Of a DNA stretch of 64,000 bases, positions 1 through 8,067 are shown piece by piece. Origin of the DNA: Acidimicrobiaceae bacterium (GTDB lineage Bacteria; Actinomycetota; Acidimicrobiia; Acidimicrobiales; Ilumatobacteraceae); NCBI GenBank assembly GCA_947446815.1, contig CANFGT010000001.1, forward strand, positions 124,001 to 188,000, written 5' to 3'. The notes under the pieces are model-generated. The model was not told where the DNA came from. It saw nothing but the letters and a program-made list of their open reading frames with translations, and did not search any database. The first letter of the stretch is position 1, and each line of letters begins with the position of its first letter. The position numbers were made by a program, and so were the translations under genes.

Positions 1-881
1 TCTGCAGCTTTCGCAAGGTGATCATTCCATTCGTTGACCGACTTCGGTTCAACAGAAGGAATCACTACAAACTTTGAAGCGCCCACGGCGACAAACTTCT
101 CGATGCTGGTCACAAGTGAATCCCAACTGTTAGGCACAATTGTTGCAATGTCGTCGATGTCGGGGCGACGTTGCTTCAAGCCTGCAAGTAGAGCTGCCGG
201 TGGATCACCGATGGTGTAGGGAATGAGAACGCCGAAATGTTCAGGATCAATCTCGCGATTGTGTTCTGCGGCTACCTCATTCACTGTCTTCCAACGAGGC
301 GCAACATCTTCTGGTGTCACGAAGGAAGGTAGCCAACCATCAGCCAGTCGGCCGACGCGCTTGAGTTCACTATCGGCGAGTCCACCTAGCCACACTTCTG
401 GTGGGCTTTGCTGCGGCTTTGGTTCTACACGCAAATTGTCGTAGTTGTAGAAGTCGCCGTGAAAGGTGACGGACTCGTCTGTCCAACATGAACGTACGAC
501 GGAGAGTGCTTCGTTAAACATTTTGGCGCGTTGCGTGCGCTCAACGCCAAAGGCCTGCTGTTCGTGTGGGTCTGCAACGCCGAGTCCGAAGGCGGGGAGA
601 AGACGACCGTCTGACATCCGATCAAGCGTGGCGAGTTCCTTCGCCAACACAATTGGGTTGCGCCCTGGTAACACCATGACACTCATGCCGATCTTCAACT
701 TCTTTGTGCGTGCGGCAGCCATCGACATCGCGACGAGCGGGTCTGGAGCCTCGCCGCCAATGCGTTCGCTCAGCCACAAGCTGTCGAATCGCAACTGTTC
801 AAGAGTGTCAACAACATCCAGAAAACTGGTGTCATTGAGTTTTGTTCGCACCCCAAGGCCGTATCCCACGCGTACTTTCAC
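1..881 (-). CDS. LLM-class F420-dependent oxidoreductase, 3' end cut off by the window
   Basis: Reading the minus strand from a GTG at 881 gives an open frame to the window edge, about 293 residues. It begins VKVRVGYGLGVRTK and contains FDSLWLSERIGGEAPDPL, the LATLDRMSDGR segment, and WLGGLADSELKRVGRLADGW. These are hallmarks of luciferase-like monooxygenases of the F420-using type, which reduce or oxidise substrates with coenzyme F420 in the cytoplasm. The substrate cannot be told. The gene is divergent from the SDR at 926. A nearby ATG (889) runs into a stop after three codons, so GTG 881 is the only sensible start. The C-terminus lies beyond base 1. Confidence 0.85.
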   Translation of the reverse strand, partial: MKVRVGYGLGVRTKLNDTSFLDVVDTLEQLRFDSLWLSERIGGEAPDPLVAMSMAAARTKKLKIGMSVMVLPGRNPIVLAKELATLDRMSDGRLLPAFGLGVADPHEQQAFGVERTQRAKMFNEALSVVRSCWTDESVTFHGDFYNYDNLRVEPKPQQSPPEVWLGGLADSELKRVGRLADGWLPSFVTPEDVAPRWKTVNEVAAEHNREIDPEHFGVLIPYTIGDPPAALLAGLKQRRPDIDDIATIVPNSWDSLVTSIEKFVAVGASKFVVIPSVEPKSVNEWNDHLAKAA

Positions 882-913
882 TTTTCCATGCTTGCACACA
901 CCCCTGCGCGCAA

Positions 914-919
914 TAGCCT
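914..919 (+). promoter_or_regulatory. -10 element of a leaderless promoter (TAGCCT)
   Basis: TAGCCT ends 6 nt before the ATG at 926. Transcription would begin at or next to the start codon, leaving no ribosome binding site. Confidence 0.6.
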
Positions 920-925
920 CGGTGC

Positions 926-1705
926 ATGGCTGAAACCCAGGTATTTGACCCAATCGCACAGTTCCGACTTGATGGAAAGGTCGCCATCGTGACCGGCGCT
1001 TCCTCAGGGCTCGGTGCAAGATTCGCCAAGGTGCTTCATGCAGCAGGGGCCACAGTTGTGGTGACGGCTCGACGTATCGATCGTCTTGACTCGTTGTGCG
1101 CGTCATTGCCGGGCTCGCTTGCTGTGCAATGTGACGTGGCAGTGGCCGAACAGCGCGAGGCAATGGTGCAAAAAGTTGTTGACACGTTTGGCACGGTGGA
1201 CATTCTCGTGAACAACGCGGGCATTGGCATCGTGAAGGGCATCGAGCACGAGACGCTTGAAGACTTTGAAGATGTGTTGCAGGTGAACACCACGGCAGTG
1301 TGGCATCTCGCAAAGTTGTGCGGCCAGTACATGGTGAAACAGAAGTCTGGTGTCGTCGTCAACGTGGCCAGCATTCTTGGTCTCATTGGTTCCACGCCCA
1401 TTAAGCAGGTCAACTATGTAGCCAGTAAGCACGCAGTCATTGGCATCACCAAAGAACTTGCATTGCAGTGGGCACGCAAGGGTGTTCGTGTGAACAGCTT
1501 GTGCCCTGGTTGGTTCCTCACCGAGATGACCGCAGGAATGGAATCTGATGCAGGTGCTCAGGCAATGATCCAGGCGAACTCACCCATCCCTCGCATGGGT
1601 GAAGAGCATGAACTTGATGGAGCGCTTTTGTTTTTATGCAGTAGCGCATCGTCGTTTATGACAGGTCAGTCACTCGCAATTGACGGTGGCTGGACCACTC
1701 GATGA
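926..1705 (+). CDS. SDR-family NAD(P)-dependent oxidoreductase
   Basis: 259-residue classical short-chain dehydrogenase. The nucleotide-binding motif TGASSGLG is at residues 23-30, NNAG is near residue 96, and the catalytic Tyr-Lys pair lies in YVASKHA near residue 164. The C-terminal FMTGQSLAIDGGW segment is typical of the fabG/gluconate 5-dehydrogenase-like branch. It probably oxidises or reduces a secondary alcohol/ketone; the substrate is unknown. The stop overlaps the start of the MFS gene by 4 nt (ATGA), so the two are translationally coupled. Start at 926 is supported by the -10 hexamer 6 nt upstream. Confidence 0.9.
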   Translation: MAETQVFDPIAQFRLDGKVAIVTGASSGLGARFAKVLHAAGATVVVTARRIDRLDSLCASLPGSLAVQCDVAVAEQREAMVQKVVDTFGTVDILVNNAGIGIVKGIEHETLEDFEDVLQVNTTAVWHLAKLCGQYMVKQKSGVVVNVASILGLIGSTPIKQVNYVASKHAVIGITKELALQWARKGVRVNSLCPGWFLTEMTAGMESDAGAQAMIQANSPIPRMGEEHELDGALLFLCSSASSFMTGQSLAIDGGWTTR

Positions 1706-2973
1706 CCGACCAACCTGGCGCGATGAGCGCACGCGAGGCAATCACAGCGCCTGGCGTGCGGCCTCTCTTAATTTCAAGCATGGTGCTCACCATTGGTGTG
1801 ATGCTGCAAGCAGCTGCACTCGGAAAGCACGTGTATGACATCACTGGCTCGGAGATGTCAATTGGTTTGCTCGGGCTCGCGGAGTTTCTTCCAGCGGCAG
1901 CCCTGGTGCTCATCACTGGCACAGTTGCAGACCGTCTGAATCGCAAGAAGATTTCGCTTGTTGCAACTTTTGGAGAGTTCATTTGCTCGATCCTGTTGAT
2001 GATCTATGCAATGAATATGTCAACTCCCGATGGTCACGGTTCGGCGACGCCTATTTATGTCATTGCGTTCTTATTTGGAGCGTCACGCGCGTTCCTGTCG
2101 CCGGCCTTACGTCCTATCGCAGCAATGATTGCTCCTGAAGGCGGTCTTCCTCGAGTGATTGCTTTCTACAGCGCAACATGGACAGGTGCAGCGATCATTG
2201 GCCCCGCAATCAGTGGCTTTTTGTATGCAGTGGATCCTGCTCTCGCATATGGCACGGCTTCGGTTCTCATTCTTGGTGGCATGGCTTCATTGGCGATGGT
2301 GTCATTGCCACCGATGGTGACGAATGGCGAAAAACAGGAACGACCAACTTTGCGAGATGCAGTAGAGGGGCTCGTCTTTATTCGTCGCACACCAGTGCTG
2401 TTGGCGGCTATTTCGCTTGACCTTTTTGCAGTCTTGTTCGGTGGAGCTGTGGCGTTGTTGCCTGTTATCGCAGAAGAGCAATTACACGTGGGCGATGTTG
2501 CATACGGTTGGCTGCGTGCAGCTGGCGGCCTTGGTGCAGCTGCAATGGCAGTGTTCTTGGCGTTCCGTCCTGTGCGTCGACATGTGGGTCGCACATTGCT
2601 ATGGGTAGTTGGCATCTTTGGCGTAGCCACCATTGCACTTGGCACAACGCATACATACTGGATTGCATTTGCCGCGATGGTCATCGCGTTTGGTGCCGAC
2701 ATGGTCAGCGTGTTTATTCGTAGTTCGCTTGTTCCTCTGGTTACGCCGGACGATAAGCGTGGTCGTGTTTCTGCCGTTGAGAACGTATTCATTGGTGCAT
2801 CGAATGAATTGGGTGCGTTTGAATCGGGGGCCGTTTCAAGTTTTGCTGGCACTCCTGCAACGGTGGTCGGCGGTGGAATCGCAACGATTATCATCGCTGG
2901 TGTGTGGTGGCTGGCATTTCCATCACTTCGTAATGTTGACCGCTTTGAAGATTTGGAAGACCGCGCCGAGTAA
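1702..2973 (+). CDS. MFS transporter
   Basis: 423 residues with about 12 hydrophobic segments. ADRLNRKKISL in the loop after the second segment fits the family's G-x-x-x-D-R-x-x-R-R/K motif. The overall make-up resembles the MFS_3/enterobactin-exporter (EntS-like) branch of drug and siderophore exporters. It acts in the cytoplasmic membrane. It follows the SDR with a 4-nt overlap and probably shares its transcript; the SDR might act on the exported compound, but that is inference. Its TAA stop doubles as the first bases of the next gene's -10 element. Confidence 0.85.
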   Translation: MTDQPGAMSAREAITAPGVRPLLISSMVLTIGVMLQAAALGKHVYDITGSEMSIGLLGLAEFLPAAALVLITGTVADRLNRKKISLVATFGEFICSILLMIYAMNMSTPDGHGSATPIYVIAFLFGASRAFLSPALRPIAAMIAPEGGLPRVIAFYSATWTGAAIIGPAISGFLYAVDPALAYGTASVLILGGMASLAMVSLPPMVTNGEKQERPTLRDAVEGLVFIRRTPVLLAAISLDLFAVLFGGAVALLPVIAEEQLHVGDVAYGWLRAAGGLGAAAMAVFLAFRPVRRHVGRTLLWVVGIFGVATIALGTTHTYWIAFAAMVIAFGADMVSVFIRSSLVPLVTPDDKRGRVSAVENVFIGASNELGAFESGAVSSFAGTPATVVGGGIATIIIAGVWWLAFPSLRNVDRFEDLEDRAE

Positions 2974-2976
2974 TCT
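2971..2976 (+). promoter_or_regulatory. -10 element of mscL built on the upstream stop codon (TAATCT)
   Basis: TAATCT starts with the TAA stop of the MFS gene and ends 6 nt before the mscL ATG at 2983, giving mscL its own leaderless promoter. Confidence 0.5.
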
Positions 2977-2982
2977 CGCCGT

Positions 2983-3444
2983 ATGGCAGAAATTCTGAAC
3001 AAGGTCGAAGAAAAAGTTGGCAAGTTAGCCAGACGAGGCATTGTCTCTGAATTCAAAGAGTTCGTCAACCGCGGCAACGTGGTGGACGTTGCAGTTGCCT
3101 TCGTCATGGGTGCTGCATTTAAGACGGTGGTCGACTCGTTCGCCGGCAGTGCGACAAGCCCCGGCATTTTGGGTGGACTCATCGGTGCCATCTTTGGTGG
3201 TCAGCAACCTGACTTCTCTAAGAAGGTCTTCACCATTCACGGAAGCGACATTCCTTTGGGAGCATTTGCAACCGCATCGATGAACTTCTTCTTTGTCGCT
3301 CTTGTGTTGTTCGGGGTCGTGAAGTTGTACAACCGCTTCCGCGACAAAGGCGGCGATGGTGCGCCAACAGGTCCAAGCACGAATGATCTCTTGGCAGAAA
3401 TTCGTGATGAGTTGCGTGCTGCTCGTGGCGCAAGTGACAAATAA
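2983..3444 (+). CDS. mscL: Large-conductance mechanosensitive channel MscL
   Basis: 153 residues. The N-terminal FKEFVNRGNVVDVAVAFVMG segment and first membrane helix (about 33-55), the periplasmic loop, the second helix (about 94-116, FFFVALVLFGVVKLYNRF) and a charged C-terminal helix match MscL. The homopentameric channel opens under membrane tension to release solutes during hypo-osmotic shock. The length is near the family norm of 130-155. It is 9 nt from the MFS stop but has its own -10 hexamer. Confidence 0.95.
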   Translation: MAEILNKVEEKVGKLARRGIVSEFKEFVNRGNVVDVAVAFVMGAAFKTVVDSFAGSATSPGILGGLIGAIFGGQQPDFSKKVFTIHGSDIPLGAFATASMNFFFVALVLFGVVKLYNRFRDKGGDGAPTGPSTNDLLAEIRDELRAARGASDK

Positions 3445-3461
3445 GTAAATAGGTATGGGGC

Positions 3462-3478
3462 TGCCCCGAGAAGGGGCA
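3462..3478 (+). terminator. Possible weak terminator hairpin after mscL
   Basis: TGCCCC (3462-3467) and GGGGCA (3473-3478) can pair with a GAGAA loop. The stem is only 6 bp and no T-run follows, so termination is uncertain. Confidence 0.3.
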
Positions 3479-3503
3479 CTTCAACCAATAGCCTGAAGGG
3501 TTC

Positions 3504-4415
3504 ATGTCGTCCCTTCGCATCAGCTCAATTCTTGGTGTTTTCGCCATTTCAGGGTTGATCTCTGCGTGTTCGGTGGTCGGAGGCTCAAACGGTCAAACCG
3601 TGTTGCAGAACGTGGGTCGAATCCCAGGAATCGCAGCATCAGGTGGCGATCTCATCATCGACGGGCAACGGGCAACGCTGGGTTCTGTCGAAGGCGAAAC
3701 GCTGGGTGCAAGCGCCCCGGGCAATCGGCTCCTCGTCATTGGCGATTCCATCTTGGCCGGATCTGCAACTCGGTACGGCGGGGCTTTGTGCTCTGGTCTC
3801 GTACCGCTCGGATGGCGCGTTGCAGTGGAAGCAGAAGCAGGCCAAATGGTTGGCTTTGGTCGCACCGTATTGAAAGACCGCATCTATGAGGGATGGGATG
3901 CTGGCATTGTCTTTCTCGGTACTAATTACGGCGGCAACCAGAAGAACTACGAACGTGACCTCACTGCGATTGTTGAAGCGCTTGCACCACGGCCCACATT
4001 GTTGCTGACGGCAACACTGAATCGCCCGACAATGCAGCAGGTGAATGAAACCATTCGCACTGTTGCCTCAAAGTATTCCAATGTGTCAGTTCTTGATTGG
4101 GGTACTACTTCTATTCAGCCAGGTTTATTGAATAGGGATCGTGTTCACCCCACCGATGCAGGTAGACAAGTACTTGTTGCATCTATCGCGGCTGCACTAG
4201 GCACAGCACCAGAAACTCCTGGTGAATGCCTTGCTTCGAAATACACCGATGACTCATTGGTAACTAGTGGAGTTATGCCGTCCACCACGTTGCCGGGCGT
4301 CACGATTCCCGTGTCGTCCACCACGACGATTCCTGGAGCAGTGACTACGTTGCCATCAAATGTCAGTTCCACAACTGTTGCGACGGGTATTACTGCCACA
4401 ACGGTTCGCCGATAA
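3504..4415 (+). CDS. SGNH/GDSL-like lipoprotein
   Basis: 303 residues. A hydrophobic signal segment ends in the lipobox LISAC, with the lipidated Cys at 22. VIGDSIL near residue 80 supplies the block I Ser, FLGTNYGGN the Asn block, and DRVHPTDAG near 212 the Asp and His, so the SGNH hydrolase signature is complete. It is related to the acyltransferase-associated SGNH domains that move or remove acetyl groups on surface polymers. The last 60 residues are Thr/Ser/Val-rich, a wall-spanning linker common in exported proteins of this window. TAGCCT lies 9 nt upstream of the ATG with GAAGGG between. It overlaps the ABC-F gene by 1 nt (TAATG). Confidence 0.75.
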   Translation: MSSLRISSILGVFAISGLISACSVVGGSNGQTVLQNVGRIPGIAASGGDLIIDGQRATLGSVEGETLGASAPGNRLLVIGDSILAGSATRYGGALCSGLVPLGWRVAVEAEAGQMVGFGRTVLKDRIYEGWDAGIVFLGTNYGGNQKNYERDLTAIVEALAPRPTLLLTATLNRPTMQQVNETIRTVASKYSNVSVLDWGTTSIQPGLLNRDRVHPTDAGRQVLVASIAAALGTAPETPGECLASKYTDDSLVTSGVMPSTTLPGVTIPVSSTTTIPGAVTTLPSNVSSTTVATGITATTVRR

Positions 4416-6031
4416 TGCTGCAGGTTCAGAACCTCACCGTTGAAGTAGGCGGGCGCAACGTTGTGGAGGGTGCAACGTTCACAATCATGGCTCGCGACAA
4501 AGTCGGCATCGTTGGCCGTAATGGCGCAGGTAAAACATCAATGTTCAAGGTGCTGGGTGGGGAAGCAGACCCGGCCGGAGGCAAAGTTGCGCGTACGGGC
4601 ATGTACGGCTATCTCTCGCAGGATCCTCGAGTATCAAAAGAGACAGAAGCAAAGCCAGCAATCTCGCATGTGTTGTCGGGTCGAAATATTGATGGCGATC
4701 TTGAGCGTTTAGAAAAATTGCGAATCGCAATGGAAGCCGATGCAGACGAACGCAATGTCGCGCGTTATGTGAAAGCAGAAGAGGCGTTCAATCTCAAGGG
4801 TGGATATTCTGCAGAGAGCGAAGCGCGCTCCATTGCTGCTGGTTTGGGTTTGCGTCCAGATCGTTTAGACCTTGCGCTCGGGGTTCTCTCTGGTGGTGAG
4901 CGTCGTCGTGTTGAGCTTGCTCGCATTTTGTTTGCTGGTAGCGACATGTTGCTGTTGGATGAGCCAACAAACCACTTGGACATTGACGCTAAGACATGGT
5001 TGTTGAACTTCTTGCGCAACTACAAGGGAGCATTGTTGGTGATTAGCCACGACCTTGAATTGCTCGACGAAGCAATCACACGTGTGTTGCATCTTGACCG
5101 TCCGGACGAAGATGACATCGGCGCGGTGTATGAGTACCGCGGTACCTACAGCCAGTACAAGCGCTCACGCGCTGAAGATGAGGCGCGTGCAGAGAAGAAA
5201 GCAATGATGCAGGCCAAAGAGGTCGCGCGATTGCAAGATGTTGTGGATCGTTTCGGTGCAAAGGCCACAAAGGCGACGATGGCGCACAGTATTGAAAAGC
5301 GCATCGCTCGAATTGAGTCTGAAGGCACTGGCATGCGCAAAAAAGACCGCGTTCTCAATGTGAAGTTCCCTGACCCACCACAAAGTGGTGTCACAGTGTT
5401 GACAACAAAAGGTCTCAGCAAGGGCTACGGCGGACCACCAGTCTTCGAAGATGTTTCCTTCGACATTGGTAGAGGAGACCGCTTACTTGTTCTCGGTCTG
5501 AATGGTGCAGGAAAGACGTCGCTGTTGCGCATCCTTGCCGGAGCGACCGAGGCAAACCTTGGCGACTTCGAATGGGGCTATCAAGTCAACGTTGGCTACT
5601 TCGCTCAGGAGCACGACACGCTTGATCCGAAGCAGTCTCTGATGTGGCATATGCGTCGCGAACTTCCGTTGGGAAGTCCATTGACGGAAACTCAGTTACG
5701 TGCGTTGCTCGGCATGTTTGGCTTGCAGGGCGACAAGGTGTTCCAGGAATCCGGGTCACTCTCTGGTGGAGAAAAGACAAAACTCACGCTTGCGATGTTG
5801 ATGGTGGGCCGCAACAACACGTTGTTGTTGGACGAACCGACGAACAACCTCGACCCGCACAGCCGCGAAGCGGTCGCAGGCGCATTGGAGTCTTGGAAGG
5901 GCACCATCATCATGGTGAGCCACGACGAAGAATTTGTTCAGCGTTTGAGGCCCACCAAGGTCATCTTGATGCCAGACGGTCAAGTGGACTACTTCAGCAA
6001 GGAATGGTTGGACCTCGTCAGCCTCTCCTAG
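4415..6031 (+). CDS. ABC-F family ATPase
   Basis: 538 residues with two ABC domains and no membrane segments. Walker A motifs are GRNGAGKT (34-41) and GLNGAGKT (about 361-368). Signature motifs LSGGE are at about 158 and 449, and each domain has LLLDEPTN-H/N-LD with the catalytic Glu. A charged linker (about 240-310) joins the halves. ABC-F proteins bind the ribosomal E site and tune translation or protect it from antibiotics (EttA, Uup and Vga-like groups). Which subgroup applies cannot be decided from sequence reading alone. Start ATG 4415 overlaps the preceding stop. Confidence 0.9.
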   Translation: MLQVQNLTVEVGGRNVVEGATFTIMARDKVGIVGRNGAGKTSMFKVLGGEADPAGGKVARTGMYGYLSQDPRVSKETEAKPAISHVLSGRNIDGDLERLEKLRIAMEADADERNVARYVKAEEAFNLKGGYSAESEARSIAAGLGLRPDRLDLALGVLSGGERRRVELARILFAGSDMLLLDEPTNHLDIDAKTWLLNFLRNYKGALLVISHDLELLDEAITRVLHLDRPDEDDIGAVYEYRGTYSQYKRSRAEDEARAEKKAMMQAKEVARLQDVVDRFGAKATKATMAHSIEKRIARIESEGTGMRKKDRVLNVKFPDPPQSGVTVLTTKGLSKGYGGPPVFEDVSFDIGRGDRLLVLGLNGAGKTSLLRILAGATEANLGDFEWGYQVNVGYFAQEHDTLDPKQSLMWHMRRELPLGSPLTETQLRALLGMFGLQGDKVFQESGSLSGGEKTKLTLAMLMVGRNNTLLLDEPTNNLDPHSREAVAGALESWKGTIIMVSHDEEFVQRLRPTKVILMPDGQVDYFSKEWLDLVSLS

Positions 6032-6057
6032 CCCTCCCGCTGATACCGTCAAGGCTT

Positions 6058-6963
6058 ATGAAAATTGGCATTTTTGGTGGCGCAGTAAACGACGGAACAG
6101 TGGATGATGTCGTCGCTGAGGCCCGTTCTGCAGAGCAAGACGGTTTCGCAAGCTACTGGGCTCCGAACATCTTCGGACACGATGCACTGACCGCATTGGC
6201 CGTTGTGGGTCGTGAAGTTCCTCGCATCGAACTTGGAACTTCTGTTGTTCCAACATTCCCGCGTCACCCACATGCCATCGCACAGCAATGCCACACTGTG
6301 GCCGCCGCATCGGGCAATCGCCTTACCCTCGGCATTGGCCTTAGCCACAAGATCGTGATTGAGAACATGCTTGGTATGTCGTACGACAAGCCCGTGCGTC
6401 ACCTTCGCGAGTACCTCAGTGTTCTCATGCCATTGTCACGTAATGAACCTGCCAACTTCGACGGCGAGACCTACAAGGTGCACGGCGGCATCGCTGCAAA
6501 GGGCTCGAATGGTTTCGGCGTTGTTGTTGCAGCTCTCGGTGAGCAGATGCTTCGCGTGACCGCCGCAATGGCTGACGGAACACTGACATGGTGCACCGGC
6601 CCCGCGACACTTGCTGAACACACCATTCCCACCATCACTCGTGCAGCAGATGAACTTGGCCGCCCAACACCTCGCGTGATTGCCGCATTGCCAGTGTGTG
6701 TCACCACCGATAAAGCAGCTGCTGCAGAGCGCGCCGCAAAAGTATTCGCTGTGTACGGCACATTGCCTAGCTACCGTGCCATGCTCGACCGTGAAGGTGC
6801 TGCAGGCCCTGCAGACATTGCCATCACCGGAACAGTGTCGGAAGTACAAGATCGCATCGCAGCCCTCGCCGCAATCGGAGTCACCGACTTCGCTGCTGTG
6901 GAGTTCGGCGCAACACCAGAAGAAATCGCTGAAACACGCGCAGCAGTTAAGGGACTCCTCTAA
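6058..6963 (+). CDS. LLM-class F420-dependent oxidoreductase
   Basis: 301 residues starting MKIGIFGG. The frame stays open far upstream, but that part lies inside the ABC-F gene and reads as a shadow, so ATG 6058 is used; TACCGT lies 8 nt before it. Features include ASYWAPNIFGHDALTALA, LGTSVVPTFPRHP and LTLGIGLSHK, typical of the MSMEG-type F420-dependent luciferase-like family. It is a cytoplasmic redox enzyme using F420; the substrate is unknown. It stops immediately before the ATG of the flavin oxidoreductase at 6964, so the two form an operon. Confidence 0.85.
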   Translation: MKIGIFGGAVNDGTVDDVVAEARSAEQDGFASYWAPNIFGHDALTALAVVGREVPRIELGTSVVPTFPRHPHAIAQQCHTVAAASGNRLTLGIGLSHKIVIENMLGMSYDKPVRHLREYLSVLMPLSRNEPANFDGETYKVHGGIAAKGSNGFGVVVAALGEQMLRVTAAMADGTLTWCTGPATLAEHTIPTITRAADELGRPTPRVIAALPVCVTTDKAAAAERAAKVFAVYGTLPSYRAMLDREGAAGPADIAITGTVSEVQDRIAALAAIGVTDFAAVEFGATPEEIAETRAAVKGLL

Positions 6964-8043
6964 ATGTCAACACTTTTTGACACCGTCACATTCGCCCATG
7001 GTCCTTCATTGAAGAGCCGCTTTATGTTGGCGCCGCTGACGAATTCACAAAGCGCTGCAGATGGAATTCTTTCCGACGAGGAATATCGCTGGTTAACTAT
7101 GCGCGCCGAAGGTGGGTTTGCTCTCACCATGACATGTGCTTCTCACGTGCAGGCTGTTGGTCAGGGTTTCCCTGGTCAGCTCGGTTGCTTCGACGATATG
7201 CACATTCCTGGTCTTGCCCGCTTGGCCGAAGGCATCAAGCAAAACGATTCGCTTGCCATCGTGCAGTTGCACCACGCAGGTCGTCGTTCACCACAAGAAC
7301 TCATTGGCACCGAGCCTGTTAGCTCAAGCGCCGACGAAAAGATGGGTGCTCGTGCAATGACCACTGCTGAAGTGGAGCAGATGATTGAAGACTTCATTTC
7401 TGCTGCAATTCGCGTGCAGAAGGCTGGTTTCCAGGGTGTGGAACTTCACGGAGCACACGATTACCTCATCTGTCAGTTCCTCAATGAAGAACTCAATAAG
7501 CGTCGTGACAAATTCGGTGGCACCCTAGAGAATCGCGCGCGCGTTCTCTTCAACATCGTTGCTGGCATTCGCGATTGTTGCGGTGAGGATTTCCATATCG
7601 CAGTACGTCTTTCCCCAGAGCGTTTCGGCATGAAGACCAGTGACATCATTCAGGTGTACAAGCGTCTCGTGAAGGAAGGCAATGTCGACATGATTGACAT
7701 GTCGTTGTGGGATTGTTTCAAGCTGGGTGCAGATGAAGACTTCGCTGATCAGCGCCTCATCGACATCTTCGCAAATCTTGAGCGAGGCAACGTACGCTTG
7801 GCCGTCGCCGGCAAGTTGTACTCCGCAGAAGACATGCAGAAGTGCATTGATGCAGGAGCAGACATTGTTGCCGTTGGTCGTGCGGCCGTTACTAACCATG
7901 ACTTCCCACTGCAGACTCGCAATAACCCGAAGTTTGTGATGCGTGAATTGCCTGTTCCTCGTGCAACATTGCGCGAAGAGGGGCTCAGCGACACCTTCAT
8001 TGGTTACATGGGCAACTGGCCCGGCTTCGCTGAAGCCGAATAA
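6964..8043 (+). CDS. NADH:flavin oxidoreductase, Old Yellow Enzyme family
   Basis: 359-residue FMN-binding TIM barrel. Diagnostic segments are RFMLAPLTNSQSAADG at the N-terminus, VQLHHAGRRSP, GVELHGAHDYLICQFLN and RRDKFGGTLENRAR, and near the end DIVAVGRAAVTNHDFP for phosphate binding of FMN. Enzymes of this family reduce activated C=C bonds (enones, 2,4-dienoyl compounds, nitro-compounds). It is the second gene of an operon with the F420-type enzyme at 6058. The only base between stop and start is none: the genes abut. Confidence 0.9.
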   Translation: MSTLFDTVTFAHGPSLKSRFMLAPLTNSQSAADGILSDEEYRWLTMRAEGGFALTMTCASHVQAVGQGFPGQLGCFDDMHIPGLARLAEGIKQNDSLAIVQLHHAGRRSPQELIGTEPVSSSADEKMGARAMTTAEVEQMIEDFISAAIRVQKAGFQGVELHGAHDYLICQFLNEELNKRRDKFGGTLENRARVLFNIVAGIRDCCGEDFHIAVRLSPERFGMKTSDIIQVYKRLVKEGNVDMIDMSLWDCFKLGADEDFADQRLIDIFANLERGNVRLAVAGKLYSAEDMQKCIDAGADIVAVGRAAVTNHDFPLQTRNNPKFVMRELPVPRATLREEGLSDTFIGYMGNWPGFAEAE

Positions 8044-8053
8044 TCAGAACTTC

Positions 8054-8067
8054 AGTAATTAATTACT
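8054..8067. repeat. 14-bp AT-rich palindrome between convergent genes
   Basis: AGTAATTAATTACT is a perfect palindrome spanning the stop of the fumarase gene, 11 nt after the oxidoreductase stop. It is GC-poor and lacks a T-run, so a terminator role is doubtful. Confidence 0.4.

Noticed and set aside
2166-3191. 341-residue open frame on the minus strand
   Set aside because: It is antisense to the MFS and mscL genes, whose families are clear. Its composition is Ser/Thr/Ala-rich shadow sequence.
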